A DNA stretch of 64,000 nucleotides. It comes from an uncultured SAR86 cluster bacterium (GTDB lineage: Bacteria; Pseudomonadota; Gammaproteobacteria; Magnimaribacterales; AG-339-G14). Every line of letters begins with the position of its first letter. Position 1 is the first letter of the stretch. The position numbers and the translations under genes were made by a program. Under the pieces are notes generated by a model, which ran no database searches, was not told the origin of the DNA, and worked only from the letters and a program-made list of their open reading frames with translations. Below, one piece after another: positions 1 to 7,838 of this stretch. Where the stretch lies: the NCBI GenBank assembly GCA_902563105.1, contig CACEVU010000001.1:349649-413648 (forward strand). The letters are read 5' to 3'.

Positions 1-300
1 ATATCCACTTAAGACTCTTGAAGTATCATAAAGAGATTCGCCTTTAGCTAGAGAAGTAGCTTCTATTCCTGTTGTTTCTCTAACTTCTCCGCCTAAAATA
101 TTGAAAGCGCTTCCAAAACTAATTCTCGTTCTAGTACTGGGCTCAAAAAACATATTAGAAAGAATTGCACCTTTTAAGACTCGGGTAATTCTTTCTCTTT
201 TTGCATATGGAAGAAGTAAATCAGAAGTAGAAAATATTTTTTCAATGTCAGGTCTCTCGAACTGATCTATGGAGAGAATGTGATTTCCAAGAAGCTCCAT
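1..300 (-). CDS. pyrB: Aspartate carbamoyltransferase catalytic chain, 5' part (runs off the window)
   Basis: PyrB condenses carbamoyl phosphate with aspartate in the committed step of pyrimidine synthesis. The first 100 codons are visible, starting [14 protein letters not shown] and leaving the window at base 1. The carbamoyl-phosphate loop FFEPSTRTR is near residues 52-60, followed by an LAKGES segment, both diagnostic of aspartate transcarbamylases. The ATG at 300 is the only start in frame; the ATG at 310 is in another frame. An extended -10 (TGATAGAAT on the minus strand) lies 8 bases upstream and no Shine-Dalgarno is visible. In many gammaproteobacteria pyrB follows yqgE, ruvX and pyrR; here yqgE is 2.6 kb away and the other two are not between them. 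The C-terminal half, and thus chain type, cannot be seen. Confidence 0.93.
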   Translation of the reverse strand, partial: MELLGNHILSIDQFERPDIEKIFSTSDLLLPYAKRERITRVLKGAILSNMFFEPSTRTRISFGSAFNILGGEVRETTGIEATSLAKGESLYDTSRVLSGY

Positions 301-374
301 CGGGTGTCATTCTATCACTAAAAAATTTAATTTATTGTATTAAAAAATTCTTAATTTCTTGTATGATCTTCAAT
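301..374. promoter_or_regulatory. Divergent promoter region pyrB / HNH gene
   Basis: This 74-base AT-rich gap separates divergent starts. On the minus strand an extended -10 TGATAGAAT (309-317) ends 8 bases before the pyrB ATG. On the plus strand TATGAT (362-367) ends 7 bases before the ATG at 375. Neither start has a recognisable Shine-Dalgarno. If these hexamers are the true -10s, both mRNAs begin at or within a few bases of the start codon. No convincing -35 was found for either, and hexamer matches are common in AT-rich DNA. Confidence 0.45.
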
Positions 375-890
375 ATGTCTAATGATTGTTTAATACTGAA
401 TGGAAATGGAAAACCTTTAAGTTATTTTCCGTTATCAGCAGTTGACTGGAAAACAGCTGTTAAGCTTGTTTTTACAAGAAACGTAATTGTCATTAAAGAG
501 CATGAGGATTGGGAAGTAAGATCTCCTTCACAATCATTAAAAGTCCCAAGCATAGTCATGTTAAGAAAATATTATAAATTCTCTAAAAAAGTAAAATTTT
601 CAAGGTCCAACGTTTTTCTTAGAGACATGTTTACTTGTCAGTATTGTAAGAATGTTTTTGAGAAGAAAGATTTAACGATCGATCATATTATTCCTAAAAG
701 CAAAGGCGGCGAAACTAATTGGTTAAATGTAACGACAAGCTGCAAATCTTGTAATTTGTCCAAAGCAGATAAGATCATAGATCCGACTCCGGAGGTAAAA
801 ACACCTTCTTTAAGAGATTTGATGAAAGGACAAGAATCTTTGGGAGTAAAGAAGATCGAGACCGATTGGTATGAATATATAGTAGCGTAA
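375..890 (+). CDS. HNH endonuclease family protein
   Basis: This is a compact HNH nuclease-like protein of about 171 residues. The C-terminal half has the zinc-ribbon HNH module: CQYC, then LTIDHIIPKSKGGETNW, then CKSCN, giving two CxxC pairs around the DH catalytic core and the downstream Asn. The N-terminal part resembles the conserved proteobacterial group of chromosomal HNH proteins whose role is not established. The ORF track starts at 363, but the ATG at 375 (MSNDCLILN) fits the family better and leaves room for the -10 TATGAT. The stop lies one base from the convergent dsbD-like stop. There is no adjacent methylase or toxin partner, so a restriction role is not supported. Confidence 0.85.
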   Translation: MSNDCLILNGNGKPLSYFPLSAVDWKTAVKLVFTRNVIVIKEHEDWEVRSPSQSLKVPSIVMLRKYYKFSKKVKFSRSNVFLRDMFTCQYCKNVFEKKDLTIDHIIPKSKGGETNWLNVTTSCKSCNLSKADKIIDPTPEVKTPSLRDLMKGQESLGVKKIETDWYEYIVA

Positions 891-891
891 T

Positions 892-2904
892 TTATTTTAA
901 GTATTCTCTTAAAATGGATTCGGAAAGAATCTCAGGCAAAATTATAGGTTCTGATTTTTCGCCCGGATAAAAGACATACAAAGGTATACTCGATCTACCA
1001 AAAGAAGCTAATTTTCTAGCAATTGAATCATTTTTATTTGTCCAGTCTGCTTCCATGTAGAAAATACTTTTTTCTTTGAATAACTCTTCAGTTGAAGTAG
1101 TTTTTAGAGCAACTCTCTCGTTCACTTTACAAGTGATACACCAATCAGCAGTGAAATTTAGAAAAACCGGACCTTCTGATATTTTTTCTGACAGAAATTC
1201 TTCATTGAATGATTCTTCAAATATTTCAGGTTGCGTAGTTTTTAAAGGGAGTATAGAAACCAAAGATATTATTATGGAAAGATATAAAAAATATCTCAGC
1301 CTATTACCTGATAAAGAATTTATTTCTAATTGATTTAACCAATAAAAAAATACTATGAGAGTGATGCCAACAAAAATTAAAATTAGCTGAAAAGAATCTA
1401 TCTGACTACTTAGAACCCATATTAACCAAAGGGCGGTTAAGATCATTGGAAACGCCATAAATTGTTTAAATGTTTCCATCCACAAACCAGGCTTAGGTAG
1501 AAAATTTAAAATGCTTGGAAAAATTGAAAGCATAATATATGGCAAAGAAAACCCTATCCCCAAGGACAAGAAAATAAAAAAGGATGAAAATCCTGGTTGT
1601 AAGATCGCAAAACCCAATGCAGAACCCATAAATGGAGCAGTGCAGGGCGTTGCAACAATAACCGCAAGAAAACCTGTACCGAAAGAATTTGAATATCCTG
1701 ACGAGCTAACTCCATTTGGGCCAATACTAAGAAGAGAATTTAAAAAATTAACATTCAAAAGAAAAAAACCTGCAAGAAAGATAAAAAGAAAAATCAACAA
1801 ACTCACAACTAAAGGCGACTGAAGCTGGTATCCCCAACCTATATCCATTCCAAAATACTTTAAGAAAACAACTGACAAGCCAATCAAGATAAACATTAAA
1901 ATTGCGCCTGATGAAAATGACAGACCATGAAGAGTAGTTTGTGTTTTATTTTCAGAGTGATTTATAAAATTCAAAATCTTCAAAGAAATCACTGGAAAAA
2001 CACAAGGCATTAAATTTAGTAAAAGTCCTCCTATCAGGGAAAATAATATTGCCGTGCTAAGTGAAATAAAATTTATGGAGGATGTATCAAGGGATTTAAG
2101 TTGGGGAGATAAAAATTCTATTTCATATGATGCATCTTTTGTTTTTAATACACCCCCAGTAAGTTCAGATGTAATTCCATAATTATCAAGTGTCGCAACG
2201 AGAATTATTTTTTCCGAATTATTTTCCAATCTTTGAGTTACAGAATAATCTAGAATATTTTCTTGAAAAGGAAAAAATATTACTTCATCCGTTTTAGTAT
2301 TTAAAAAATCAAGGTCAATAAATAGTTGGTTTTTTTCAATCTTTATAGGAATAGGATTATTGATTTTTTCTGGTATCTTTGTTTTAACTTCATTGATAGC
2401 ATCAATTACGTCAGACGGTTGAGAATAATTTCCTTCGTTTAAAGAAAAAACAACAGTACCTTCTTGAGGAATACATACATCTGCACAAACAAGCCATCTT
2501 GAAGTTACGGATAATTCATTTATTTTCTTAATATTTTCAGGAATTGAAATTTTAAATAAAAGAGTTAGTTCATTGGTATACCCAAAAGTAGTTAATGGAG
2601 GATAGGGTATTAATTCAGGCGATGGCCAAATAGGATCGGATATCTTAAATCCTTCAGGAAGAATCCAATCAAAATTTACTGGTTCTCCAGAATCACCGGG
2701 ATTAATCCAATACGTATGCCAATTTTCATCCAGATTAAATTTAGCAAGTACGAATAATTCTCTTTCTTCAAAAATACTATCTTTTTCAAGAATTATTTCA
2801 AAAGAAGAATTTGATGCATTATAAATATTTTTTGAAAAGGCTTGAGAGCTAATAAAAAGAAAGAAATAAATTATTAGATAAAAAAAAGTTTTAGGCTTTA
2901 CCAT
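892..2904 (-). CDS. dsbD: ScsB/DsbD-type transmembrane thiol-disulfide transporter
   Basis: This protein carries electrons from cytoplasmic thioredoxin across the inner membrane to periplasmic thiol proteins. At 670 residues it has a signal peptide (about 1-24) and a periplasmic N-terminal domain with the WHTYWINPGDSGEP and CADVC signatures of the ScsB-like branch. A membrane core follows, with two Cys-Pro turns (PCVFPV near 300 and ATPCTAPF near 420). The C-terminal thioredoxin domain has DWCITCKVNE. The N-terminal type resembles ScsB more than E. coli DsbD, so the symbol dsbD is used in the broad sense. Its start overlaps the yqgE end by 14 bases, implying translational coupling. The lipoprotein thioredoxin at 16.8 kb is a possible periplasmic client. 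Confidence 0.9.
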   Translation of the reverse strand: MVKPKTFFYLIIYFFLFISSQAFSKNIYNASNSSFEIILEKDSIFEERELFVLAKFNLDENWHTYWINPGDSGEPVNFDWILPEGFKISDPIWPSPELIPYPPLTTFGYTNELTLLFKISIPENIKKINELSVTSRWLVCADVCIPQEGTVVFSLNEGNYSQPSDVIDAINEVKTKIPEKINNPIPIKIEKNQLFIDLDFLNTKTDEVIFFPFQENILDYSVTQRLENNSEKIILVATLDNYGITSELTGGVLKTKDASYEIEFLSPQLKSLDTSSINFISLSTAILFSLIGGLLLNLMPCVFPVISLKILNFINHSENKTQTTLHGLSFSSGAILMFILIGLSVVFLKYFGMDIGWGYQLQSPLVVSLLIFLFIFLAGFFLLNVNFLNSLLSIGPNGVSSSGYSNSFGTGFLAVIVATPCTAPFMGSALGFAILQPGFSSFFIFLSLGIGFSLPYIMLSIFPSILNFLPKPGLWMETFKQFMAFPMILTALWLIWVLSSQIDSFQLILIFVGITLIVFFYWLNQLEINSLSGNRLRYFLYLSIIISLVSILPLKTTQPEIFEESFNEEFLSEKISEGPVFLNFTADWCITCKVNERVALKTTSTEELFKEKSIFYMEADWTNKNDSIARKLASFGRSSIPLYVFYPGEKSEPIILPEILSESILREYLK

Positions 2905-3448
2905 AATTATTGCTTACTAAATTTATGTTGAAGCCTGCAATTTTACTTGCCTCTTCAATTTTTTTACTGCTCTTAGTTGAAAAGATTATTTGCTCATTAG
3001 CAGGAATTATTAACCATGAGCCTTGTTGTATCTCTTTTTCAAGTTGACCTGCACTCCAACCAGTGTATCCAAAGGAAACAATAAATTTTTTTGGAAATTC
3101 TTTTCTTAAAATTGCGTTTATGACATCTGGTTTTGATGAAACGCCAACATTAGAAGTTACTTCAAGAGTTTCTGTATATTTTTTATCTAAACTATGTAAT
3201 ACGAATGGAGAAAAGGGAGATACAGGTCCACCTAAAAAAACTCTATCTCTATTAAGAATCTCCTCTAAATCTTTATCAGGTTCCATGGAAAAATCTTTTA
3301 AATTTATACTTACTCTCTTATTTATGACTATTCCAAAAGAACCTTCTGAGTCATTTTTACAGAGGTATATTAAAGAATTTTTAAAATAGTTTTCTTCTTC
3401 ATCAGATTGACAAAAATATAAGAAACTATTTTCTAGTTCAGTAATCAT
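2891..3448 (-). CDS. yqgE: YqgE/AlgH family protein (UPF0301)
   Basis: This is a conserved proteobacterial protein of unresolved biochemical role, linked in Pseudomonas to alginate regulation (AlgH). The family core is visible: SFGIVINKR, VFLGGPVSP, then FGYTGWSAGQLEKEI and GSWLIIPAN. The ORF track extends upstream to 3574, which would overlap the divergent nadA. The ATG at 3448 (MITELENSFLYF) gives 185 residues, the usual family length. A TATATT element lies 9 bases upstream and no Shine-Dalgarno is visible. yqgE is normally followed by ruvX (yqgF); here the 3' end overlaps the ScsB/DsbD-like gene instead, and ruvX is not in the window. Confidence 0.93.
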   Translation of the reverse strand: MITELENSFLYFCQSDEEENYFKNSLIYLCKNDSEGSFGIVINKRVSINLKDFSMEPDKDLEEILNRDRVFLGGPVSPFSPFVLHSLDKKYTETLEVTSNVGVSSKPDVINAILRKEFPKKFIVSFGYTGWSAGQLEKEIQQGSWLIIPANEQIIFSTKSSKKIEEASKIAGFNINLVSNNYGKA

Positions 3449-3503
3449 TATTATTTCAATATATTGCTTATATTCATTAAAATCACGATATATTTTATAT
3501 CTT
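3449..3503. promoter_or_regulatory. Divergent promoter region yqgE / nadA
   Basis: This 55-base spacer is almost pure A/T. On the minus strand TATATT (3458-3463) ends 9 bases before the yqgE ATG. On the plus strand TATATT (3489-3494) ends 9 bases before the nadA ATG. Neither start has a purine-rich Shine-Dalgarno. The symmetric spacing suggests two nearly leaderless transcripts. No NrtR- or NadR-type operator was recognised. Confidence 0.45.
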
Positions 3504-4541
3504 ATGGAAACTTCAAACATAAACTTAGTTCCTAAAAGTCTGCTTAAAAAACATAAGCAAAGGATTTTTAACACATCAGATAAATTCTTTGACGAAGAAA
3601 TTCTTATTGAGGAGATTAAAAAAATAGTAAAAGAAGAAAAAATATATCTTATTTCGCACTATTACACTGATCCAAAAATACAAAAAATAACAGAAGAGTT
3701 AAATGGATGTGTTTCAGATTCTCTTCAAATGGCTAAAGCAGGCTCTGAATCTAAATCACAGACTATAGTAGTTTCAGGAGTAAAGTTTATGGGAGAAACT
3801 GCAAAAATTCTTAGTCCAGATAAAAAAATTGTGATGCCTACCCTAAAAGCAACCTGTTCTCTAGATTTGGGATGTCCAGCTAATGAATTTAAAAAGTTTT
3901 GTGAAATTTATCCTGACAGGGAGGTAGTAGTTTATGCAAATACTTCTGCCAAAGTAAAAGCATTAGCTGATTGGGTTGTTACCTCAAGCATAGCTCTCGA
4001 AGTAGTTGATCACTTAGATTCAGAAGGAAAGAAAATTTTATGGGCTCCGGACAAACATCTTGGTAGTTACATTAAAAATCAGACAAAGGCCGATATGGTT
4101 ATGTGGGACGGCGCTTGTGTAGTCCATGAGGAGTTTAAACATGAGGGATTAAAAAAATTAATAAAGCTTCATCCAGATGCAGAAATTTTGGTTCATCCAG
4201 AATCACCATCTACTGTAGTGGATTTAGCTGATTGTGTAGGTTCTACAACTCAGTTAATTGACTACGCGAAAAAATCAAAAGCAAAAAAATTAATTGTAGC
4301 TACTGATAAAGGAATTTTTTATCAACTTTTAAAAAATAATCCTGAAAAAGAATTTTTTGAAGCACCTACTGCAGGAAATGGCGCAACTTGTAATAGCTGT
4401 TCAATGTGCCCATGGATGGGAATGAATTCAATTAAAAATCTTCATGATGCTGTAAAAAATAAAACGAATGAAATTTCTTTAAACAATACAATAATGAAAG
4501 ATGCAAGGATTTCACTCAATAGAATGGTGAACTTCAAATAA
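3504..4541 (+). CDS. nadA: Quinolinate synthase NadA
   Basis: NadA condenses iminoaspartate with dihydroxyacetone phosphate to give quinolinate in de novo NAD synthesis, using a [4Fe-4S] cluster. The 345-residue length matches the E. coli protein. Signatures include ISHYYTDPKIQ near the N-terminus, the cysteine-bearing CSLDLGCPANEF, DGACVVHEEF, HPESPSTVVDLAD, and the C-terminal cluster segment GATCNSCSMCPWMGMN. It opens a co-directional run ending with dcd, and nadC follows after one base. The usual iminoaspartate source, nadB, is not in the window. No riboswitch-like leader exists because the gap to yqgE is only 55 bases. Confidence 0.97.
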   Translation: METSNINLVPKSLLKKHKQRIFNTSDKFFDEEILIEEIKKIVKEEKIYLISHYYTDPKIQKITEELNGCVSDSLQMAKAGSESKSQTIVVSGVKFMGETAKILSPDKKIVMPTLKATCSLDLGCPANEFKKFCEIYPDREVVVYANTSAKVKALADWVVTSSIALEVVDHLDSEGKKILWAPDKHLGSYIKNQTKADMVMWDGACVVHEEFKHEGLKKLIKLHPDAEILVHPESPSTVVDLADCVGSTTQLIDYAKKSKAKKLIVATDKGIFYQLLKNNPEKEFFEAPTAGNGATCNSCSMCPWMGMNSIKNLHDAVKNKTNEISLNNTIMKDARISLNRMVNFK

Positions 4542-4542
4542 A

Positions 4543-5376
4543 TTGAAATTAAATAAATTAAAAGTTAAAGAAAACGTCAAAAAGGCTTTAGAAGAGGATG
4601 GCTACAAATCTGATCTCTCATTAAATTCTAGCAAGATAAATAAGAAGCACGTTGCAAAAGCCAAATTAGTTACAAGACAAAATGGAATATTGAGTGGCAG
4701 TTTCTGGTTTGAACAAGCTTTTAAAATTATTGATAAAAATGCAGAATTTAATTGGAAGGTTTTAGAAGGACGTAATTTTAAGAAAAATACTGAAATAGTA
4801 GAAATAAAAGCTAGCATCCAGGCAATTCTTTCCGGAGAGAGAACGGCTCTGAATTTTTTACAAATGATGTCTGGAATAAGTTCGAAAGCAAAAGCTTATT
4901 CAGATTATTTGAAAGATACAAAAATAGAGCTTTTAGACACAAGAAAAACACTTCCAAATCTAAGATATGAGCAAAAATATTCAACTTATATAGGAGGAGT
5001 AAAAAACCATAGATTTGGTTTGTTTGATGCAATCATGCTCAAGGATAATCATATAAAGGCGTTTGGAGGAATAAAAAAAATTAAAAATTTTAAATTTTTT
5101 GATAAGGGAGATTTCTTAGAGATAGAAATAGAAAAAATTTCTCAAATTTTACCTGCTCTAAAGTGTAAGCCTGATATTTTGCTTCTCGATAACTTAAATA
5201 TAAAAGATATTAAGAAAGCTATAGAACTGATAGACAGTAATTGTCTCATTGAAATTTCTGGGGTAAAGAAGCCTGAAGATATAAAAAAATATAAAAAATT
5301 ACCTATCCACTATATTTCTCTGGGTGATCTAACAAAAAATTTAGACTCAATAGACTTTTCCTTAAATCTTGTATGA
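4543..5376 (+). CDS. nadC: Nicotinate-nucleotide pyrophosphorylase (quinolinate phosphoribosyltransferase)
   Basis: NadC converts quinolinate and PRPP to nicotinate mononucleotide, CO2 and pyrophosphate, the step after NadA. The 277-residue protein shows the family core GERTALNFLQMMSGIS, LLDTRKTLPNLRYEQKY, GGVKNHRFGLFDAIMLKDNHI and LLLDNL. The start is TTG at 4543, one base after the nadA stop, with no nearby ATG that would keep the N-terminal helix. Translation is therefore probably coupled to nadA. The 3' end overlaps the next lipoprotein gene by four bases (ATGA). Confidence 0.96.
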   Translation: MKLNKLKVKENVKKALEEDGYKSDLSLNSSKINKKHVAKAKLVTRQNGILSGSFWFEQAFKIIDKNAEFNWKVLEGRNFKKNTEIVEIKASIQAILSGERTALNFLQMMSGISSKAKAYSDYLKDTKIELLDTRKTLPNLRYEQKYSTYIGGVKNHRFGLFDAIMLKDNHIKAFGGIKKIKNFKFFDKGDFLEIEIEKISQILPALKCKPDILLLDNLNIKDIKKAIELIDSNCLIEISGVKKPEDIKKYKKLPIHYISLGDLTKNLDSIDFSLNLV

Positions 5377-6092
5377 AAACTAAATTTTTATTACCTTTTG
5401 TTTTTTTATTTTTTTTAAGCTGTTCATATTTTGAAGATGGATCTGAAGCATCTCAGGAAAGAGTATATGAATTTTCTTGGTGTTCTTATGAAGAAGGCTT
5501 TCAAGTTCAAGATCTTAATAATGAACTAATAGCTTTCATAGGATTTTTAAAAAATTTAAAAGAAATAAATGATCTTAATGTAATTATTAAGTATTTAAAT
5601 CCAGCGTTAGAAAATGAATATTATGATTTTACTTGGCTTGATATTTTCGAAAATGATTTAGAGAGAAATGCCTATTATGATTTTGCTGATAACTCAGAAA
5701 TTTTTAAAAATTGGCTTAGCAGTAAAGACGAAATAATTACATGCGATACACAAAGACAATCTTTCTATGAAAAGTATAGCTCTAAAAATTACTTACCTTC
5801 TGATGGAGATCAGACTTATGTTGGCTTTTGTAAATTAAAAGATGGTTATGAATTAAATTCTTTTCTTGAGGGCATAAAAGAAAAAAAGATTTTTAGAGAA
5901 AAAACTTATAATAAAGTCATACTTTTACCTAAATTTGATACAAATGACTTTGATTTTTTAATATTCCTAGAAACTAATTTTTTTTCAAAAGATTTGAATT
6001 TAATAAAACAAATTGAAATACAGAATGCTTGTAAAGAGATTAAAGATTTTCCAACAAATAGTTTATTATTTAGTACCTACGTTGTTGATTAA
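5373..6092 (+). CDS. Putative lipoprotein of unknown function
   Basis: No known family was recognised in this 239-residue product. The N-terminus is a lipoprotein signal: a short Lys start, a hydrophobic stretch, then the lipobox LSCS, so Cys17 is probably lipidated and the protein sits in the periplasm or outer membrane. Two similar segments stand out: WCSYEEGFQVQDL near residue 37 and FCKLKDGYELNSF near 150. Each starts with aromatic-Cys and contains an acidic-Gly-aromatic turn, hinting at an internal duplication. It overlaps nadC by four bases and precedes a secreted serine hydrolase by 17 bases, so it is probably co-expressed with both. Confidence 0.7.
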   Translation: MKTKFLLPFVFLFFLSCSYFEDGSEASQERVYEFSWCSYEEGFQVQDLNNELIAFIGFLKNLKEINDLNVIIKYLNPALENEYYDFTWLDIFENDLERNAYYDFADNSEIFKNWLSSKDEIITCDTQRQSFYEKYSSKNYLPSDGDQTYVGFCKLKDGYELNSFLEGIKEKKIFREKTYNKVILLPKFDTNDFDFLIFLETNFFSKDLNLIKQIEIQNACKEIKDFPTNSLLFSTYVVD

Positions 6093-6109
6093 TTTTATAG
6101 GAAATAAAA

Positions 6110-7393
6110 ATGAATAAATCTTGTTTGTTATTGATCTTTATTATTTCTGAGTTAATTTTTGGGTCCCAATACGATTTTTCTGGTTATACAGATTTTTTAG
6201 ATAAGCAAATTAAAAAAGGTAATTTTCCCGGCTTCGTTACGTTGATATCTAAAAATGGTGAGATTATTTTTTCAGATACTCGCGGTTTTTCAGATATAGA
6301 AGATTCAGTCCCCTTAAAGGAGGACTCTTTATTTAGAATTTATTCTATGACAAAGCCCATTACAGGAGTTGCTCTTATGATTTTGGTAGAGAGAGGAAAA
6401 ATTAATTTGTTAGATCCTGTGGAAAAATATATTCCAGAATTTAAAAATACCAAAGTTTATGATAAAAAATCAAAATCATTTATAGATTTGGATAGATCAA
6501 TTACTCTTCTTGACTTAGCTACTCATTCTTCTGGTTTAACTTACTCGTTTGTTGATAAAGGAAAAATTAAAGAGATTTACGAACAAGAAAAAATATACCC
6601 ATATTATGTTCAAGATAACATCTTTACTACAGCCTCTTTTGAGAAGGCTTACAAAAATGTCTGTTCTTTTTCAGAAAAAGTGGCTTCATTGCCTTTAGTT
6701 CACCAGCCAGGACAAAGATGGACTTACTCTATAGGTATGGATATTTTAGGATGCGTCATAGAAAGAGCTTCAAAAACTAAATTTAGCTTATTTCTGCAAG
6801 AAAATATTTTTGATCCATTAGAAATGAAAGATACGTTCTTTCAGGTGCCTGAAAATAAGACCTATAGAATGACAAATCTATATGGTCATAAAAAAGGTTT
6901 TAAAGATTATGGAATATCTTTACCCAAAGAAATAAAAGAGCAAAAACAAAAATTAGTTTTGGTTGATGACAGAAATAACAGCTTTTTTTATCAAAAACCA
7001 TCTATAGAGGATGGAGGATCTGGCCTTGTTTCATCTGCTTCAGACTACTTAAAATTTGCAACTATGCTATTGAACAAAGGGTCTTTAAAAGGAAAAAAAA
7101 TTCTGGGTGAAAAATATTTCACCATCATGGTGAGTAATCAAGTAGAAAAAAAAGCAAAGCCATTCAAATTTGATCCCTTCGGTATGGGCGTGACAGTAGG
7201 TATTGCCCTGGATGCAAAAAAAATGCGTCTCAAAAGAGGAAATAATTCATTTTTCTGGGGGGGAGCAGCAAGTACGGATTTTTGGGTTGATCCTTCTAAT
7301 GAAATTGTTTTCGTTAATATGTCTCAATCTTTAGGGAGCCCAGAAATCTTAAATAAAATTGAAAAATTAGTTTATAAATCAATTGGTTTTTAA
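6110..7393 (+). CDS. Secreted serine hydrolase, beta-lactamase class C / esterase-like
   Basis: This belongs to the PF00144 beta-lactamase family, whose members include class C enzymes, DD-peptidases and EstB-like esterases. The 427-residue protein has a short signal peptide (about 1-19) and the nucleophile motif SMTK (Ser79, Lys82). A YSI motif near 206 takes the place of the class C YxN, and the C-terminus has GGAAST where KTG/HxG is usual. Those substitutions favour an esterase or peptidase over a true beta-lactamase, though substrate cannot be read from sequence. A weak GGA lies upstream of the ATG. The 3' end overlaps recX by 11 bases. Confidence 0.85.
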   Translation: MNKSCLLLIFIISELIFGSQYDFSGYTDFLDKQIKKGNFPGFVTLISKNGEIIFSDTRGFSDIEDSVPLKEDSLFRIYSMTKPITGVALMILVERGKINLLDPVEKYIPEFKNTKVYDKKSKSFIDLDRSITLLDLATHSSGLTYSFVDKGKIKEIYEQEKIYPYYVQDNIFTTASFEKAYKNVCSFSEKVASLPLVHQPGQRWTYSIGMDILGCVIERASKTKFSLFLQENIFDPLEMKDTFFQVPENKTYRMTNLYGHKKGFKDYGISLPKEIKEQKQKLVLVDDRNNSFFYQKPSIEDGGSGLVSSASDYLKFATMLLNKGSLKGKKILGEKYFTIMVSNQVEKKAKPFKFDPFGMGVTVGIALDAKKMRLKRGNNSFFWGGAASTDFWVDPSNEIVFVNMSQSLGSPEILNKIEKLVYKSIGF

Positions 7394-7838
7394 TAAAAGT
7401 CCTATCTTAGATTCAGACATAAGAAAAAAAATATTAGATTTTCTTTCTAGAAGAGAACATTCCTATAAAGAAATAGTTATTAAACTTAGTGAGAGAGTTA
7501 CATCTCTAGACAAATTAATTATGGAATTAGATAAACTTAAACAAGAAGGGCTTCAATGTGATGAAAGATTCTCTGAATCTTATACTAGAGCAAGAAGTAT
7601 TAAGGGATTTGGACCGCAAAGAATTTCATATGAATTGAAAACTAAAGGAATTGATGAAACTTTAATCGAAAGAATAGTATATTCTCATGAGATGGATTGG
7701 TTAAAAATTTTATTAAAAGAATTTAAAAAAAAATTCTCTGAAAAAGACGATTTTTCAACAAAAGAGATTTTGAAGATAAAAAAGTTTTTTGCTCAGAGAG
7801 GTTTTGTCAATGAACAAATCAATCATCTTTTTAAATAA
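7383..7838 (+). CDS. recX: Regulatory protein RecX
   Basis: RecX binds RecA filaments and limits strand-exchange activity. The 151-residue protein is helical and charged, with three RecX-type repeats: FLSRREHSYKEI, the diagnostic YTRARSIKGFGPQRISYELKTKGI near the middle, and FFAQRGFVNEQI at the end. The start is TTG at 7383 inside the end of the hydrolase gene, and no upstream ATG is in frame. The stop overlaps the dnaX start by one base (TAATG). recX usually sits beside recA; recA is absent here, so this copy has been moved next to dnaX and recR. Confidence 0.85.
   Translation: MVFNKSPILDSDIRKKILDFLSRREHSYKEIVIKLSERVTSLDKLIMELDKLKQEGLQCDERFSESYTRARSIKGFGPQRISYELKTKGIDETLIERIVYSHEMDWLKILLKEFKKKFSEKDDFSTKEILKIKKFFAQRGFVNEQINHLFK

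Noticed and set aside
1511-1822. Open frame on the plus strand within the ScsB/DsbD gene (and similar short frames throughout the track)
   Set aside because: It is antisense to a clear protein family, with basic low-complexity composition and no homology-like motifs; a shadow ORF of an AT-rich gene.
6110-7393. Calling the serine hydrolase an antibiotic-resistance AmpC
   Set aside because: The YxN and KTG motifs of class C beta-lactamases are not conserved; a general esterase or peptidase is more likely.
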